DNA from: Malaya genurostris
Taxonomy: Eukaryota; Arthropoda; Insecta; Diptera; Culicidae
DNA length: 64,000 nt
Assembly: GCF_030247185.1 (NCBI RefSeq)
Contig: NC_080571.1
Location: 144,690,091-144,754,090, forward strand
Reading direction: 5' to 3'
Shown here: piece after piece, positions 48,294 through 60,202 of the stretch
Layout: every line of letters starts with the position of its first letter
Numbering within the stretch: position 1 is the first letter of the stretch
Program-made: the position numbers and the translations under genes
The notes under the pieces: model-generated
Database searches by the model: none
The model's input: only the letters and a program-made list of their open reading frames with translations
What the model was told of the DNA's origin: nothing

Positions 48294-50465
48294 GTAAGTT
48301 GTTAACAGTTATTTTCATTAGTATTTGATATAAAAACATTACTGTATCTCAGGTATAGCTTGCAGATTGATAGTTTTGATCAAGGTTTGGAATATTAATT
48401 CATCAGTGAGTTAATGTATAGTTTTCTAAGCATTGTAATAGAGCGATTCCACCACTTACGAAGAGGATTCCTTGCCAACCGAATAAAACAACACAAGCAA
48501 CAAGCGGGTGGAAGTAACTTTATTCTATATGAAAACAGATGGTGCAACATGTTGCCATTAGAGTCTTCGCGAAGCACGAATGTCGTGAATTAATAAATCT
48601 CTTCCGTAATCTGAATGTCGTTCCTCTTGCCACATAGCTCATAGCAAGTAACTATTTTTCACAAGCGGAGAAAGAACTGAAGATCCAATATTCAGTCCTA
48701 ATTAACCAACTTATAAGCAGGGCTGTCGCATGTTAGTTCATGCACATCTGTTTTTGTGCAGACTTTGGTAAAAATTGCCACTGGCATCGTTGCTCCACCT
48801 CCTCTGATCATTGATCGTTGCTCAAACTGAGCATTTATGATTTTTCTAACTATTTTTTTCTAAAATACCTTATGATTTTTTAAGTTAATCGAGGGTTATG
48901 ATATAAATCTATCATGGCGAAGTGTAGATAGTATAGTTTAGTTACGATTAGAACATAAAAACATATATTTTGTCGCGATGAAAATAAAGTCTTCTATTTT
49001 TCAGTGAAAAACAGTCAGTTTCAATGCGCCCGCAATTTTATCTGCTTTAATTTACAGGTAGCGTTTGGAAAAAGGAGAGCAGAGTAGAGAAATTAAATCG
49101 ACTCATCAAGGTTCCTAAACACACAGACTCAAAGGGAATTGAGGGATCCAAGCAGTCGATTCAAAATCCATACGCGATCTACTATCCTCAAGCCTTAAAG
49201 ATCAGTGTGGATTGTTTAGAAATCAGAATTTAGCACATTCAATGGAAGGCAAATATTGTTGTTTTGGAAATAGAAATGCCTTATTCTTCACCATACGGGG
49301 CTATAAGTTAATGTAAAGGTCAATGACATGCAAGAATGTTGCAAACTGAACGTTCCTGGTAGCGAGAAATAATATCGACTCTACACGTGGTCGATTCAAA
49401 AGCTAAGTGTTTTGAAATCAGAGTTAAGAACAATCAATGCGAGGCGAATTTTGTTGTTTTGAAAATAGAAAACCTTTATTCTTTGCCATACGAAGCCGGT
49501 TGTCAGTGTAAAGTTCAAATCAATGTTGCAAATATTCTTCGTGTAACCAATTCATTTATTGATCTTCGTCGTGAATTTGCTTCTATTACTTACGAGACGG
49601 ACGAACAACGTTGAACTATTCACTGCACGAAAGAGAGAAGGGTGAAAATGAATAAGTAATAATCGTAGAGAACCCGAATATACTAATACATTCTTCACTG
49701 CTGCTATACATCGTGAATGTTCGTTTTATACATTCGTTTGTCATTCGTTCATTTACTTTACTCTTCGAATTGGTTCGAATAGCGTCACTGCGATGATCTT
49801 TAGTTTCCATTCTTCGCGAAGCATTCTTCATCTAATAAATTCATCATAGCTCGTGAGGTATCAGCATTGGTAGAGTACTGGGATATGGTTCATCACATAA
49901 GACTATGGTAATAATGCAGGGGAAAACGTTTTAATTTGCTTGTTTTAAAGATAGCACGAACGATCATCGCGAATTAGGTTTTGACGATGATCGCTGCATG
50001 AATATTCGTTCCATATTCACGTTAAGTCATTTGAGGGTATGTTTAATGCGAATAACAACTGCAAGGAATAGATCTTCGTGCGAGCAACGAAGCAGCGTCG
50101 GCTTCGTTCGCACTCGAATATACGAACAAGTCCGAATACCAGAACGATTATCGAACAAAGGTGAAGGGAAGCGAACGATGATCATTGGCGTTCGTTGCAT
50201 TTTTGATATTCGAGCAACATTGGTTCAAAGCCACCTCGTTGGACTGTTTTGTCAAAATTTTGAAATCAGACTTTCATCGATATATTCTACCACCAGTCGA
50301 TTCAAAATCACTTATTTACTTTCTGGATCACATCAAGAATTCCATATTTTTCGATTAATCCGAGAAAATGTTAAAATGGCATTATTTTATGAATTAAAGA
50401 GCATCGAATAGTATACGTTATGCTATGGTTTTTTGTTCTAGTCATTTGCTGTGACGGTGGTAACA
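48294..50465 (+). other. Shaking-B intron, proximal part
   Basis: Begins with GTAAGT. No second exon is visible. It contains a diverged ~235-bp duplication (49150-49340 and 49387-49545, both with GTCGATTCAAAA and 'ttgttgttttg.aaatagaaa') and a small inverted repeat, CGATCATCG ... CGATGATCG, near 49960-49991. Confidence 0.55.
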
Positions 50466-50469
50466 CAAA

Positions 50470-51320
50470 CCCTTTTTATAAATAACCCTGTACAAGAATG
50501 GGCAGAACTTTATCGCGAATATATCTTGATATACTTAACTCAACAACATAATTTTGTCTACAAGCTATTTGAAATATGATCAGGAATTTGTGATTAAATT
50601 TTCAACAGCGTGAGAAAATCATTAATAATTGAAAAACAAAGTTTTCTAAAACTTTTGGAAATAATGAGTAAAATACATCACGCTTGCTTGCCTTTTTCGC
50701 ACCCGGACGACGGTTTTGAGGTAGTCAGGCACATATCAGTTCCGATTATCTACTGGACGATTATAAAAGGTAAAACTTGACTAAAAGTCGCTCATTTCTG
50801 CTGGTGCTTCAGTCGGAACTGGATGTCGAGGTGAGGTTCTCCCCTCCAACATCAGTAAGAACAAATCTGGTATAAAGCGTGAAACGCTCAGGTCGTGCTC
50901 TCATTTGGACTTCGATCGTCGGAAGGGAGAACTTAGTTCCAGAATACAGGTTCATAGAATTCAGAACGTTCAACAGAAACTGGATTCCGGAACTGAATTC
51001 AGTTTCGAAACTAGCTTATAAACTGAATTGCAGTTGAATTCTGAGCCTGTTCTAAGTTCTAAATTTAGTTCTTGAACTCAGGTCCAGTCCCTAATATCAG
51101 AATTTTTCGAATCAGTTCTTTTTAGAACAATTAACATATTCGGTACGGCACGGTCCTTTTTTTAACCAGTCGGAGTTTGTGGTTGTTGTAAGAACTTCCT
51201 GCTAAAATGCATAGCACCGACTCAGTTTAGGTGCATCGTTTCAAATTCTAGTAGTGAAAAAGGGGAATGCTGTCACAATTAATACAAGTGATCAACTAAT
51301 TGATAATTAATTCGCATTCA
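50470..51320 (+). mobile_element. Histone-promoter module relative, truncated
   Basis: Sense-strand homologue of the right half of 21736-22757 (gaatgggcagaactttatcg; gaggtagtcaggcacatatcag; TATAAAAGG near 50763). It then has the shared 'tttaggtgcatcgtttcaaattctagtagtg' segment at 51224. Both termini are missing. At 50930-51125 there is degenerate low-complexity DNA built on GAATTCAGTTC-like words. Confidence 0.6.
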
Positions 51321-51672
51321 TCTCATCAGTGCATGAACAGATTATGTTGAACTGCTAGTGCCATCTCGCTGATCAACATAAACCACTAAGCAGACGAAAA
51401 GTCGTTACTATTTGTAACGCACTTGTTTCACCCTAGAAGTGCAATATCTATTTTGATGAGCCGAAAGTAACGAAACCAATTGACGTAACTGGCCGCCAAC
51501 AGTAGTCATTTGAGGGTTTGATATATTTTGGGTACCGGTTTGTGCTAAAGTGCACATAGCATACCCGCAGCTGTCTACAGACATTGTGCAACTGTTTTAG
51601 CCGTTCCTCTGAGCATGATATTTAATGAGTTGCTCTCGTACAAAAAATTACATTCCTACTGATCAACTCGGT

Positions 51673-52135
51673 TTTTTATCGTGAATACGACTTACTTTAC
51701 TATGCGGCGCCTTTTCAAAATTTACCTTGTATAAGAATGGGTAGAACTTAATCGTGATTATCTCTTATTGTATTTTCCCAACAACTCTGATCAGTAATTT
51801 ATGATAAAATTTTCATTAGTACGACACAGCAACAAATAACTTAATATTATAGTTTTCTAATTTTGTTTTTCGGCGAGATGCGCTATGGAATTCGTTGGAA
51901 GCAATCGTTCTCTCATAAATTTCACCCTCAATTGCACTCAGACTATCTTTAAAGAGAAAATAATGGATTCGAGATAATGTGACGATGATATTCATGCTAT
52001 AATAATCTACTGCCAACACTACTATATAAACAGAAACAGGTTCTTTAAGCCTAAATGAGACCGAAACGTAATTATTGAACATACCGAATCTTATAAGATC
52101 TTCCGGATGAGTTCCACACCAGAGACCTGTAGTGA
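51673..52135 (+). mobile_element. Histone-promoter module, 5' part
   Basis: Starts TATCGTGAATACGACTTAC, then CTTTACTATGCGGCGCC. A TATA-like CTATATAAAC is at 52022. It is cut by an antisense LINE at about 52140. Confidence 0.65.
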
Positions 52136-52139
52136 TGTC

Positions 52140-54085
52140 AAACTGTGTTTGATATTCGCGTTGTGATTGGAATCTGGTTTCCCGACATTTGTATGGCGAT
52201 AACTTTCACTTGTCTCCATTCAGGTGGAGCATTGCTTTACACAAAAAACTTGTTGAACAAATCCCACAAACGTAATTTTGCGAGCTCAGGCACATTCTTC
52301 ACCAAGTTAAGTTTAATACTGTCCAACCCAGGAGCGTTATTGTTACTAAACAAGAACGATATATAAAATTCCATCGTTGAAAATGTGCTATCAATGGAAC
52401 CATTATTTCGAGTAGACACCCGAATAATGCTCTGCGTAGGACCAGAATCTGGGCAAACTTTCCTAGCTAAGTCAAATATCCATCAGTACGAGTGTTCCTC
52501 ACTCTCATTTTCTACGTTACGATTCCTCATTCGTCTGGCCGTGTTCCAAAGAGTGCTCATTCAAGTATCTCCTGAACAACCGACAAAATGTCTGCAGTAG
52601 CTACATTTCTACATAGACCCAAAGTATACGGTTTTAAAAACGTCTTGCAGTATTTTGTTTCGTGTGTTTAGCGTCTGAACATTATTTGTCCCAACCAAGG
52701 GTTAGTCGTCGGCCCTTTTGTTAGTCGTCGGTCCAAGGAATCGTTTGGTTTCGGCATGTTCTTCGGCCTCCAAAAACGAACAAACGAGGAAGTCATATTC
52801 TTTCAGCAGGGAAAGTTCCTATATCAGCAGTAGCAAATGCACTGATAATTTAGTTAATATTCCATACGATTTAACAAAAAATTTTGACTGAATTAAATTC
52901 CAAAATTATATCAAGTGTCTCAAGTTGACATAATTTTTATATTTATTCCAGTCAATCTTTTTTGTCAAATCATATGGAATATTAACTGAATTAGCAGTGC
53001 ATTTGCTACTGCTAATTGATATGATAATTGGTAAATGACCGCTACCGTATAAATCAGGAAACATTTTCCAGATGCGATCTAGTCGAATTGAAGTCGAGCA
53101 AAGAGATAAATCTAATGCATTTGGGATCCGTGTCATGCTACCCATATTCAATAGTGTCATGTAAAAATTGTGACAAATATTCGATATTAAAAATGATCTG
53201 CTATCATTGTAAACGGAATTGCATATAATTCCGTGTGAACTGAAATCTCACAGAAATATTCGTGGAGTAGGGAGGGCTTTAACCATTTCATTGAACAGTC
53301 TTTGTCCAACTTGAGTTCTTGGAGGAATATATACCGAAGCTATACAAATGTCTTTTCCATTGATGTCTATTTGACAAGTAACAGCTTCTATACTTGTAGT
53401 CGAAGGAATGTTTAATCTATGAAAGGAATAACAGGAATAACATTTATTGATTACTAAAAGCACTCCGCCATACGGAGAGTCTGTATCGAGACGTATAATA
53501 TTAAAGTCATTTAAATTTGATACTATATTCAATGTCAGCCATGTTTCGCCCAAAAACATATACATCACATTTTTTACTGTGCAATAAAACTTTAAATGAA
53601 TCAAGTTTTGGCATGATGCCTCGACAATTCCACTGCAGGACAATGATTGAATCATTTGCGGCGGATGATAAATTATAAATTAAATGATACAAACCCTGAA
53701 AGAATTGGCCATTGTGCTGATAACTGCATAAAATTTTCTCTAGCTTTATGAAGGAGTGCCGTTATGAGGGTCTTTAGGGGTTCAGACTTTTTGAATGCTG
53801 CGAAAATCCATTCTACAACTTCCGAAAACTTCAGCAATCCTGTTGTTGGCTATGAAGAAGAGCCCACTGGATTATTGTCGTTTTTTGTGGTAGTCCCTAG
53901 TTTGGTGTATGAATTTGAGAAACCAAGAGGCATAGCATTTTGGTTTTTACTTTTTTGGTTTTACACGGGGATCTTTTTTTGATGGTGAAATTGTAGTTGT
54001 AGTATATTTACATATTTCTCTTAACTGATCCACGAGGAGGGATAAACGATGTACCTTCACTACTTTCATCCGAGTCAGAATCCTC
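52140..54085 (-). mobile_element. I/LOA-like LINE, antisense, both ends lost
   Basis: From right to left: tail of ORF1 (54080-53700), endonuclease (53692-52906), then the first RT blocks (52419-52150). The 3' RT and UTR are missing at 52140. The right end is fused to an inverted AGAAAGGC fragment. Confidence 0.8.
52145..53692 (-). pseudogene. LINE ORF2: endonuclease and RT start
   Basis: The endonuclease begins VLQWNCRGIMPKLDSFKVLL. After a frame change come GETWLTLNIVSNL, YGGVLLVINKCYS and DICIASVYIPPR. The GDFN stretch is lost in a gap between 53248 and 53160. Then MTRIPNALDLSLCSTSIRLD and GSGHLPI (normally SDHLPI). RT starts at 52419 with SNNNAPGLDSIKLNLVKNVP and, after a stop, APPEWRQVKVIAI. 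Frameshifts, missing motifs and truncation make it inactive. Confidence 0.85.
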
Positions 54086-54345
54086 TGATCCGACTTCCGG
54101 ATCCGGAAATATAGGGTAAAGTGTGTTAAAAATTTTATACCATCACTGAAAAGGGCGAAAAACCGTAAAAAGTTTTCCAAATCGACCTCAAATTTTCTCC
54201 AATTGATAGTTTTTATCAGTAGACGGTCAAACAAACCGATTTCGGTTATTCTTTTAAGAAGCGAAGAAGATTATTTCGAAGAATGCCACAGTATTATATA
54301 TGACAGTATGATTGATATGAAAAAGGCATTGATATGGGAAAGGCA
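54085..54345 (-). mobile_element. AGAAAGGC-type element, inverted 5' fragment
   Basis: Inverse of the family start: GGATCCGGAAGTCGG-type unit, 'gacggtcaaacaaaccgattt', ending 'gaaaaaggcattgatatgggaaaggc'. Fused on the right directly to a module lacking its first bases. Confidence 0.8.
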
Positions 54346-56553
54346 TTACTTTACTATGGGGCACCTTTTTAAAATTTATCCCCTGAACTAGTGATAAGTT
54401 TTTGATCGTGAATGTATCTTGTTGTATCTAACGTATCAACACAATTTTTGCTACATGCCATCGGAAATATGATCACAATTTTATGATAAGATTTGAGTTG
54501 TATGACATAATCTCAAATAATTCAAAATTAAATTTTTCTGAAACATTTCATATCAACTAGTATCAAAGAAGAAAACACATGATTATTCCTGGCCTTTCTC
54601 GTATTTTGAAAGCTCATAGCACAGCGGTCTGTGTCTGTCTGTCTGGTATGTAATCTAACTACCAAAACAATCGAAATTTTTCAATTTGAACGTATATTGC
54701 AATAACATTGAAGTTTTTCAATAGTATACTATTGAAAAACATGTCTGATTTGATCCATTTCAGTACCAGCAAATCAGAACGTGTTCTGTGGAAGAGAACA
54801 AAATGTGTGCTGCTCCAGCGATATAAAAGCTGTTTTTTCACTTTTTCTATCATTTTGTGAGCAACGGTTACACACGAGAGTAACATGGGGCCGGCCACAA
54901 AGCGAAACCACACCAAAAGCCTGCCAGCTGAAGTCATCAGTCGTCAAGGAAGAGCTGTTCAGTTAGGTTGTGGGAGCAACATCGAAGACTTCACACTGAA
55001 ATGCAGCGAACGGTAGGCGCAGCCGGGCCGCGGCCACACAGCAAAACCACACCAGAAGCCTGCCAGCTGAAGTCATCAGTCTCGGATCTAAATGCAGATC
55101 CTGTTGGTCGTGATAATTCAAACCCTGTCACTATCAACTAGCAACTTTGCACGATGAAGATTGGAAAGCTTATGTCACTGCGGACTGCTGCCAACCAGGC
55201 TTTTCCAATAATCATATATTGAGTGTCTGAGAGCCGATCTGTCATAACTTAAATTCTCTTGATATTACACTCACCAGGACGCTCATCGATTGCCGATGCG
55301 ATTGATATTATCTTCATTTTTCCTGTCACTGCTTGATTACGATGTGACTAAACATTAATTTATGTATATGTTAGTACTCTTATTGAATATTTTCACTTTA
55401 ACAGGAAATAGGAGAATGAGAGAGAAAGAAACAAAAAAGTCGCCAGTCTTTGACTGAGTATACTTCTAATTGGTCATAGAACACTCAAGTATCTCATTTG
55501 ACAGACACTTTGACCGTGCCGATTACAGTTGACGATGATTTTAGTCAGTCTGTCAAGGTCATTTGACATGACGGACAATTTGCAACTCTGCTTTTCAGCG
55601 CTACAGATCATTATAAAGGATTAATTGAATTTTCTCTTTCGTACCAAAAGCATCAGATTTATCAAAATGAAATTAGACAAAGTTTGCACCGTCACTAACA
55701 CATTCAATTGCGACTCACGCTATGCACAAATGAAAGTATTGATGTTGAACACATCTTTATACTAGTATGGGTGTCATTTGGAAACATGCCGTGCAAAACA
55801 TGGTTGTCACGTATACAAATCAATCTGTATTTGTGTCGTGAATACTTTAGTACGGGGCGCCTTTTAATCGTGATATCTAACACATTCAATTACGACAGTA
55901 GCGCTGATCGAAATGCGAAAATGAAGATCAATACCTTTATACTAGTATGAGTGTCTGGCATATTTTTTTAATATTATATTTGGTATTAAGCCTTGGTATT
56001 ACATTCCTGTAGTGGAATTTCACCTTCTGTTTCAACAGGCTTCGCAGCCGATTCAGAGTGTACCATTGCACCATTGCATGGTTGGTGCTACGATCCTATT
56101 GACACAACGATTCCTTCCAGGTCGGGGCTCGAACATACGACTACTGGTTTGTAAGACTAGTGCCCTATGCGTTGAACCGCCAATAATATATAATTATTGA
56201 TCATAACGGTTTGTTTATAAATACGTTATACGGTTATAATTTTGTTGTACCTAGCCTAAGTTCAGAATATATAGCTTTTGAATAGTATCTGAGAGTGAAA
56301 TGTATGATAGTTTTTATCATAAAGAACTATACTGGTAATTTCATAGTATTTGTGTTTCAGAATGTTTAATGTTACTAATCTGAACTTTAGTTTAGGTGCA
56401 TCGTTTCGAATTCTAGTAGTGAAAAAAGGAAATGCAGGCATGATTTATACTATTGATCAACTAATTAATATTCGGAAGTGCTAAGGAACATACCAGTTGA
56501 TTTCGTATTCACGACATCCAGTTATGTTTCTGACTTTACTCACCTGCCTTTTT
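54346..56553 (+). mobile_element. Histone-promoter module, longest copy
   Basis: Runs from TTACTTTACTATGGGGCACC to the CGTATTCACGAC ... CTCACCTGCC T-run terminus at 56553. The promoter-like part has the ttcaatag/ctattgaa palindrome near 54716 and GATATAAAAG near 54819. A duplicated ~50-bp block (CCTGCCAGCTGAAGTCATCAG) lies at 54894-54942 and 55030-55082. The 'cactaacacattcaat' segment is at 55688-55830 and the 3' half at 56240-56553. A SINE is inserted at 55985-56185. No histone codons are recognised in this copy. Confidence 0.7.
55985..56185 (-). mobile_element. tRNA-derived SINE
   Basis: On the minus strand the head GGCGGTTCAACGCATAGGGC has a box A-like region and the box B GTTCGAGCCCCG lies about 50 bp on. 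The body then ends with 'ctgttgaaacagaaggtgaaa' and AATGTAATACCAAGG. This layout and tail match the widespread mosquito SINE type. It is transcribed by Pol III and mobilised by LINE RT. No clear TSD was identified. Confidence 0.85.
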
Positions 56554-56872
56554 TCTTCCCGCAGCATCCATCATATAGAGTACTTTAAACATAATATATT
56601 CAGTCGGTGTTGAACAGTCGTTCGCACCGCACGCGTATAACTCTTGGCTCCTGAAAATTTTTTCTGGCTACCTAGAGTTTCATTGACTGAAGCCTTGAGT
56701 CTTTTTCAGTGACTAAGTGATACAAAGAGTGTTGTTAGAGTGACTAAGTGATACAAAAAGTGATATTAGAGTGACTAAGAAATTAATCAACCTTTTTTAA
56801 GGCTAGCTAGGAGTCTAATCGAAGACTAATTTAGCCTAGTTAATTTAATTTAAAATTTCATTCATTTCAAAA

Positions 56873-58428
56873 ATGCTTGCGTCCAACCGGAAAGGCAACA
56901 AGCCTAAGGCTAAAAATAATTCAATACGGAATAAATCACAATCCGTTATTCAACATTTTTCTAATAACATTCACGATCTTATAGAATCTGAATGTAAAAA
57001 TAAAAGACAGCGGACGGATTTCCCTTCCGTTGATTCTATGCCGTCTAACAATATTTACGAGATACTTCCTGAATCCGATTGTAGCGACATAGAAGAAAGT
57101 TCTTCAAAAATTCCCAAAATGGACGCTTGTCGTTCTGGGAAGAAACATCAATCTATGCCACCAGTGACGGTGATGATTCCCGACTTCAAAGCATTCCATA
57201 CTGAGCTTTCTGGTTTTCTCCCGGAAGTAAAAGTCTCATTTCAAATCGGACGAAGAGGAGAATGTCGAGTCTTGGTTGATGGATTGGAAGATTACGAACG
57301 TCTTATTCGATATTTGTCCGAGAAACTTCATAAATTTTATTCGTATGATATAAAATCAGACAGACCCTTCAAGGCTGTCATGAAAGGCTTATCAAATGAT
57401 CAAAGTATTGATGAAATTAAAAATGAACTAAAAGAATTGCTTGGTTTTGCCCCTTCCCAAGTAATACTTATAAAAAAAGAGCGAATGGTACTTCTAAACC
57501 ACGCTCTGGAATTTCCCCTGAACTTTACCTAATACACTTCAATCGAAGTGACGTAAACAATTTAAAAACTTTAGAAAAAGTACGTTTCATTTCCCACATT
57601 AAAATTCATTGGGAACATTATAAACGGCATAATCGTATTGCAAACTTAACGCAATGTCGTCGTTGCCAAGGCTTCGGTCATGGAACCAAAAATTGTCATA
57701 TGGATATACGGTGTTTGAATTGTGGTAAATCGCATTCGAAAGACGTTTGTCCAATGAATGAAACTACTGATAAATTTTCATGTTCAAATTGCAATGGAAA
57801 TCATAAATCCAATTATTTGAAATGTCCTGTCAGGGAAAAAATTTTAAACGCTCGTTCGCTTAGACAACAAGTCAAATCAACGACCTTAAATTTACAAAAC
57901 ATACCTGAAAATCAAAAAACCGTTACAAATGCCACGCCTAATTCCTTTGAGGCACTTATTTCTTCGAATTCAAAACAAAAAACAGGTACGCCTGCCAATT
58001 CGTCTTCTAACGAAAACAATTTATTGACAGGTAGATCGACCTCGTCATCATCTTCTTCTAATGTCAGTTATGCTGGTATATTAGATAGAAATCTACCACC
58101 TATTTTTTCTAATGTAAATAATCAAAACACAGGACCGCCTTGCAGTTCATCTTCTAACGAAAACAATTTATTAATAGGTAGACCGGCCAAATCATCTTCT
58201 TCTAATGGCAGTCTACCTACAAATATTCCTTCAATGCCATTCGCTTCTTTAAATGAAATCGATTTAGGCGATATAACTAAAAATAAAAAGATCTACCTAC
58301 AAGATCAACTTTTTCAAATGATCATCCAAATGAATTCGACTTCATCACTTTTTGAAGCATTTCAAATCGGATGGCAATTTGCAAATAATATTATAATGAA
58401 TTTAAAATTTACCAGTGATGTTAAATAA
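56873..58428 (+). pseudogene. Jockey copy 3 ORF1 (Gag-like)
   Basis: Starts MLASNRKGNKPKAKNN. A conserved region near residues 155-200 includes KAVMKGLSNDQSIDEIKNEL. A single frameshift near 57505 breaks the frame. In the second frame follow ISPELYLIHFNR and three zinc knuckles: CRRCQGFGHGTKNC, CLNCGKSHSKDVC and CSNCNGNHKSNYLKC. A Ser/Asn-rich C-terminus has two copies of a SSSNENNLL block. The ORF ends at 58428, overlapping the ORF2 start by about 14 nt, which suggests reinitiation. It binds element RNA. Confidence 0.85.
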
Positions 58429-60202
58429 TTATTTGAATATTTTAAATTATAATGCTCGATCTTTGAAATCGAGTGAAGATGAGTTTTATAATTTTCTCAA
58501 AGTTCACAAAATTCATATTGCCATTGTGACAGAAACTTTTCTTAAACCAAATGTCAAATTTAAAAGTAATCCACATTATGTGGTTCATCGATTTGACAGG
58601 TTTACTGGAATGGGTGGTGGAGTTGCCATTTTTATCCAACGGCAAATTAAACATCGAATTTTACCTTCTTTCAATACTAAAGTTATTGAAAGCTTGGGAA
58701 TCGAAGTTGAAACCATTCATGGAATTTATTTCATCGTTGGAGCACATTTGCCATTCCAATGCACCGGCGAACAATTAAATTTCTTTAAAGGCGATTTGCA
58801 AAAACTTACAAGATATCGATCGAAATTTTTCGTAATAGGGGACTTAAATGCTAAACATGTCCAGTGGAAATGTAGGCAAAATAACAGTAATGGTAAAATA
58901 CTTCATAATCAACTCTCAGCTGGTTATTTAAAGCTTTAATTAAACCAATTAGTTCTATATTCAACTATCATAGAGCTAATTGGTTGGATTACAGATCTCA
59001 CATTGAAAATCATGTGGATCATGAAACTATTTTAGAAAATTCTGCGGACATCGACACAGCAATTGATAATTTGAATCATTATATTATCGAAGCAAGAAAT
59101 CTTTCAATTCCCAAAGCTCAAACTAAATTAAATTCTCCTATCATCGATGACAATCTTCAAATGCTCATTCGACTGAAGAATGTTCGTCGACGACAATATA
59201 AATGTTCTCGTGATCCTGCTATGAAAAACATAGTTAAGGATTTACAAAAAGAAATTAAACATAGATTTACTCTTCTGCGAAATGAAAATTTCGCTAATGA
59301 AGTTGAACAAATTAAACCATATTCTAAACCTTTCTGGAAACTTTCTAAGGTTCTTAAGAAACCTCAGAAACCAATTCCTGCTCTCAAGGAAGGAAATCAA
59401 ATACTTCTTACAAATGGCGAAAAAGCTCAAAAACTTGCTCAACAGTTCGAGAGTGTATACAATTTTAATTTGAACGTTGTGAGTCCTATTGAAAATTAAG
59501 TCTCACTGAAATATGAGCATATTTCAACCCAAGTGTTATCACAAGATGACATTATTGAGACGAATTTTGATGAAATTAAATCAATTTTCAGGAAACTTAA
59601 AAACATGAAGGCTTCTGGTAATGATGGAATTTTTAATATTCTTATTAAAAATCTTCCCGATGTTGCCTTGAGACTCCTGGTTAAAATTTTCAACAAGTGT
59701 TTTTCATTAGCTTACTTCCCAAATAGATGGAAAAACGCTAAAGTAATTCCTATCCTCAAACCTGATAAAAATCCAGCAGAAACATCAAGTTATCGACCAA
59801 TTAGCTTGCTTTCTTCTATCAGTAAACTTTTTGAAAAAATAATCTTGTTGAGAATGATGTCTCATATAAATGAGAATTCAATTTTTTTACCAGAGCAGTT
59901 TGGATTTCGTCATGAACATTCAACTACTCATCAACTTGTGAGAGTTACGAACATGATAAAATCGAATAAATCTTCTGGGTTATCCACTGTAGTTGCTCTT
60001 CTAGACATAGAAAAAGCATTCGACAGTGTTTGGCACAAAGGTTTAATAGCAAAAATGTCTGATTTCCAGTTTCCTATTTATTTGATCAAAATTATTCAAA
60101 ATTATTTAACTGATCGTACTCTTCAGGCTAGCTATCAGAATTGTAAATCTGAATAGCTACCCGTACGAGCCGGTGTTCCGCAGGGTTCGAGCGTAGCTCC
60201 AA

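Noticed and set aside
49998..50411. 137-codon plus-strand ORF in the shaking-B intron
   Set aside because: No domain, no splice context, low-complexity R/S-rich start; likely chance.
56100..56180. Genuine tRNA gene
   Set aside because: Box A/B-like sequences are present, but no full cloverleaf can be drawn and the SINE body and tail follow directly.
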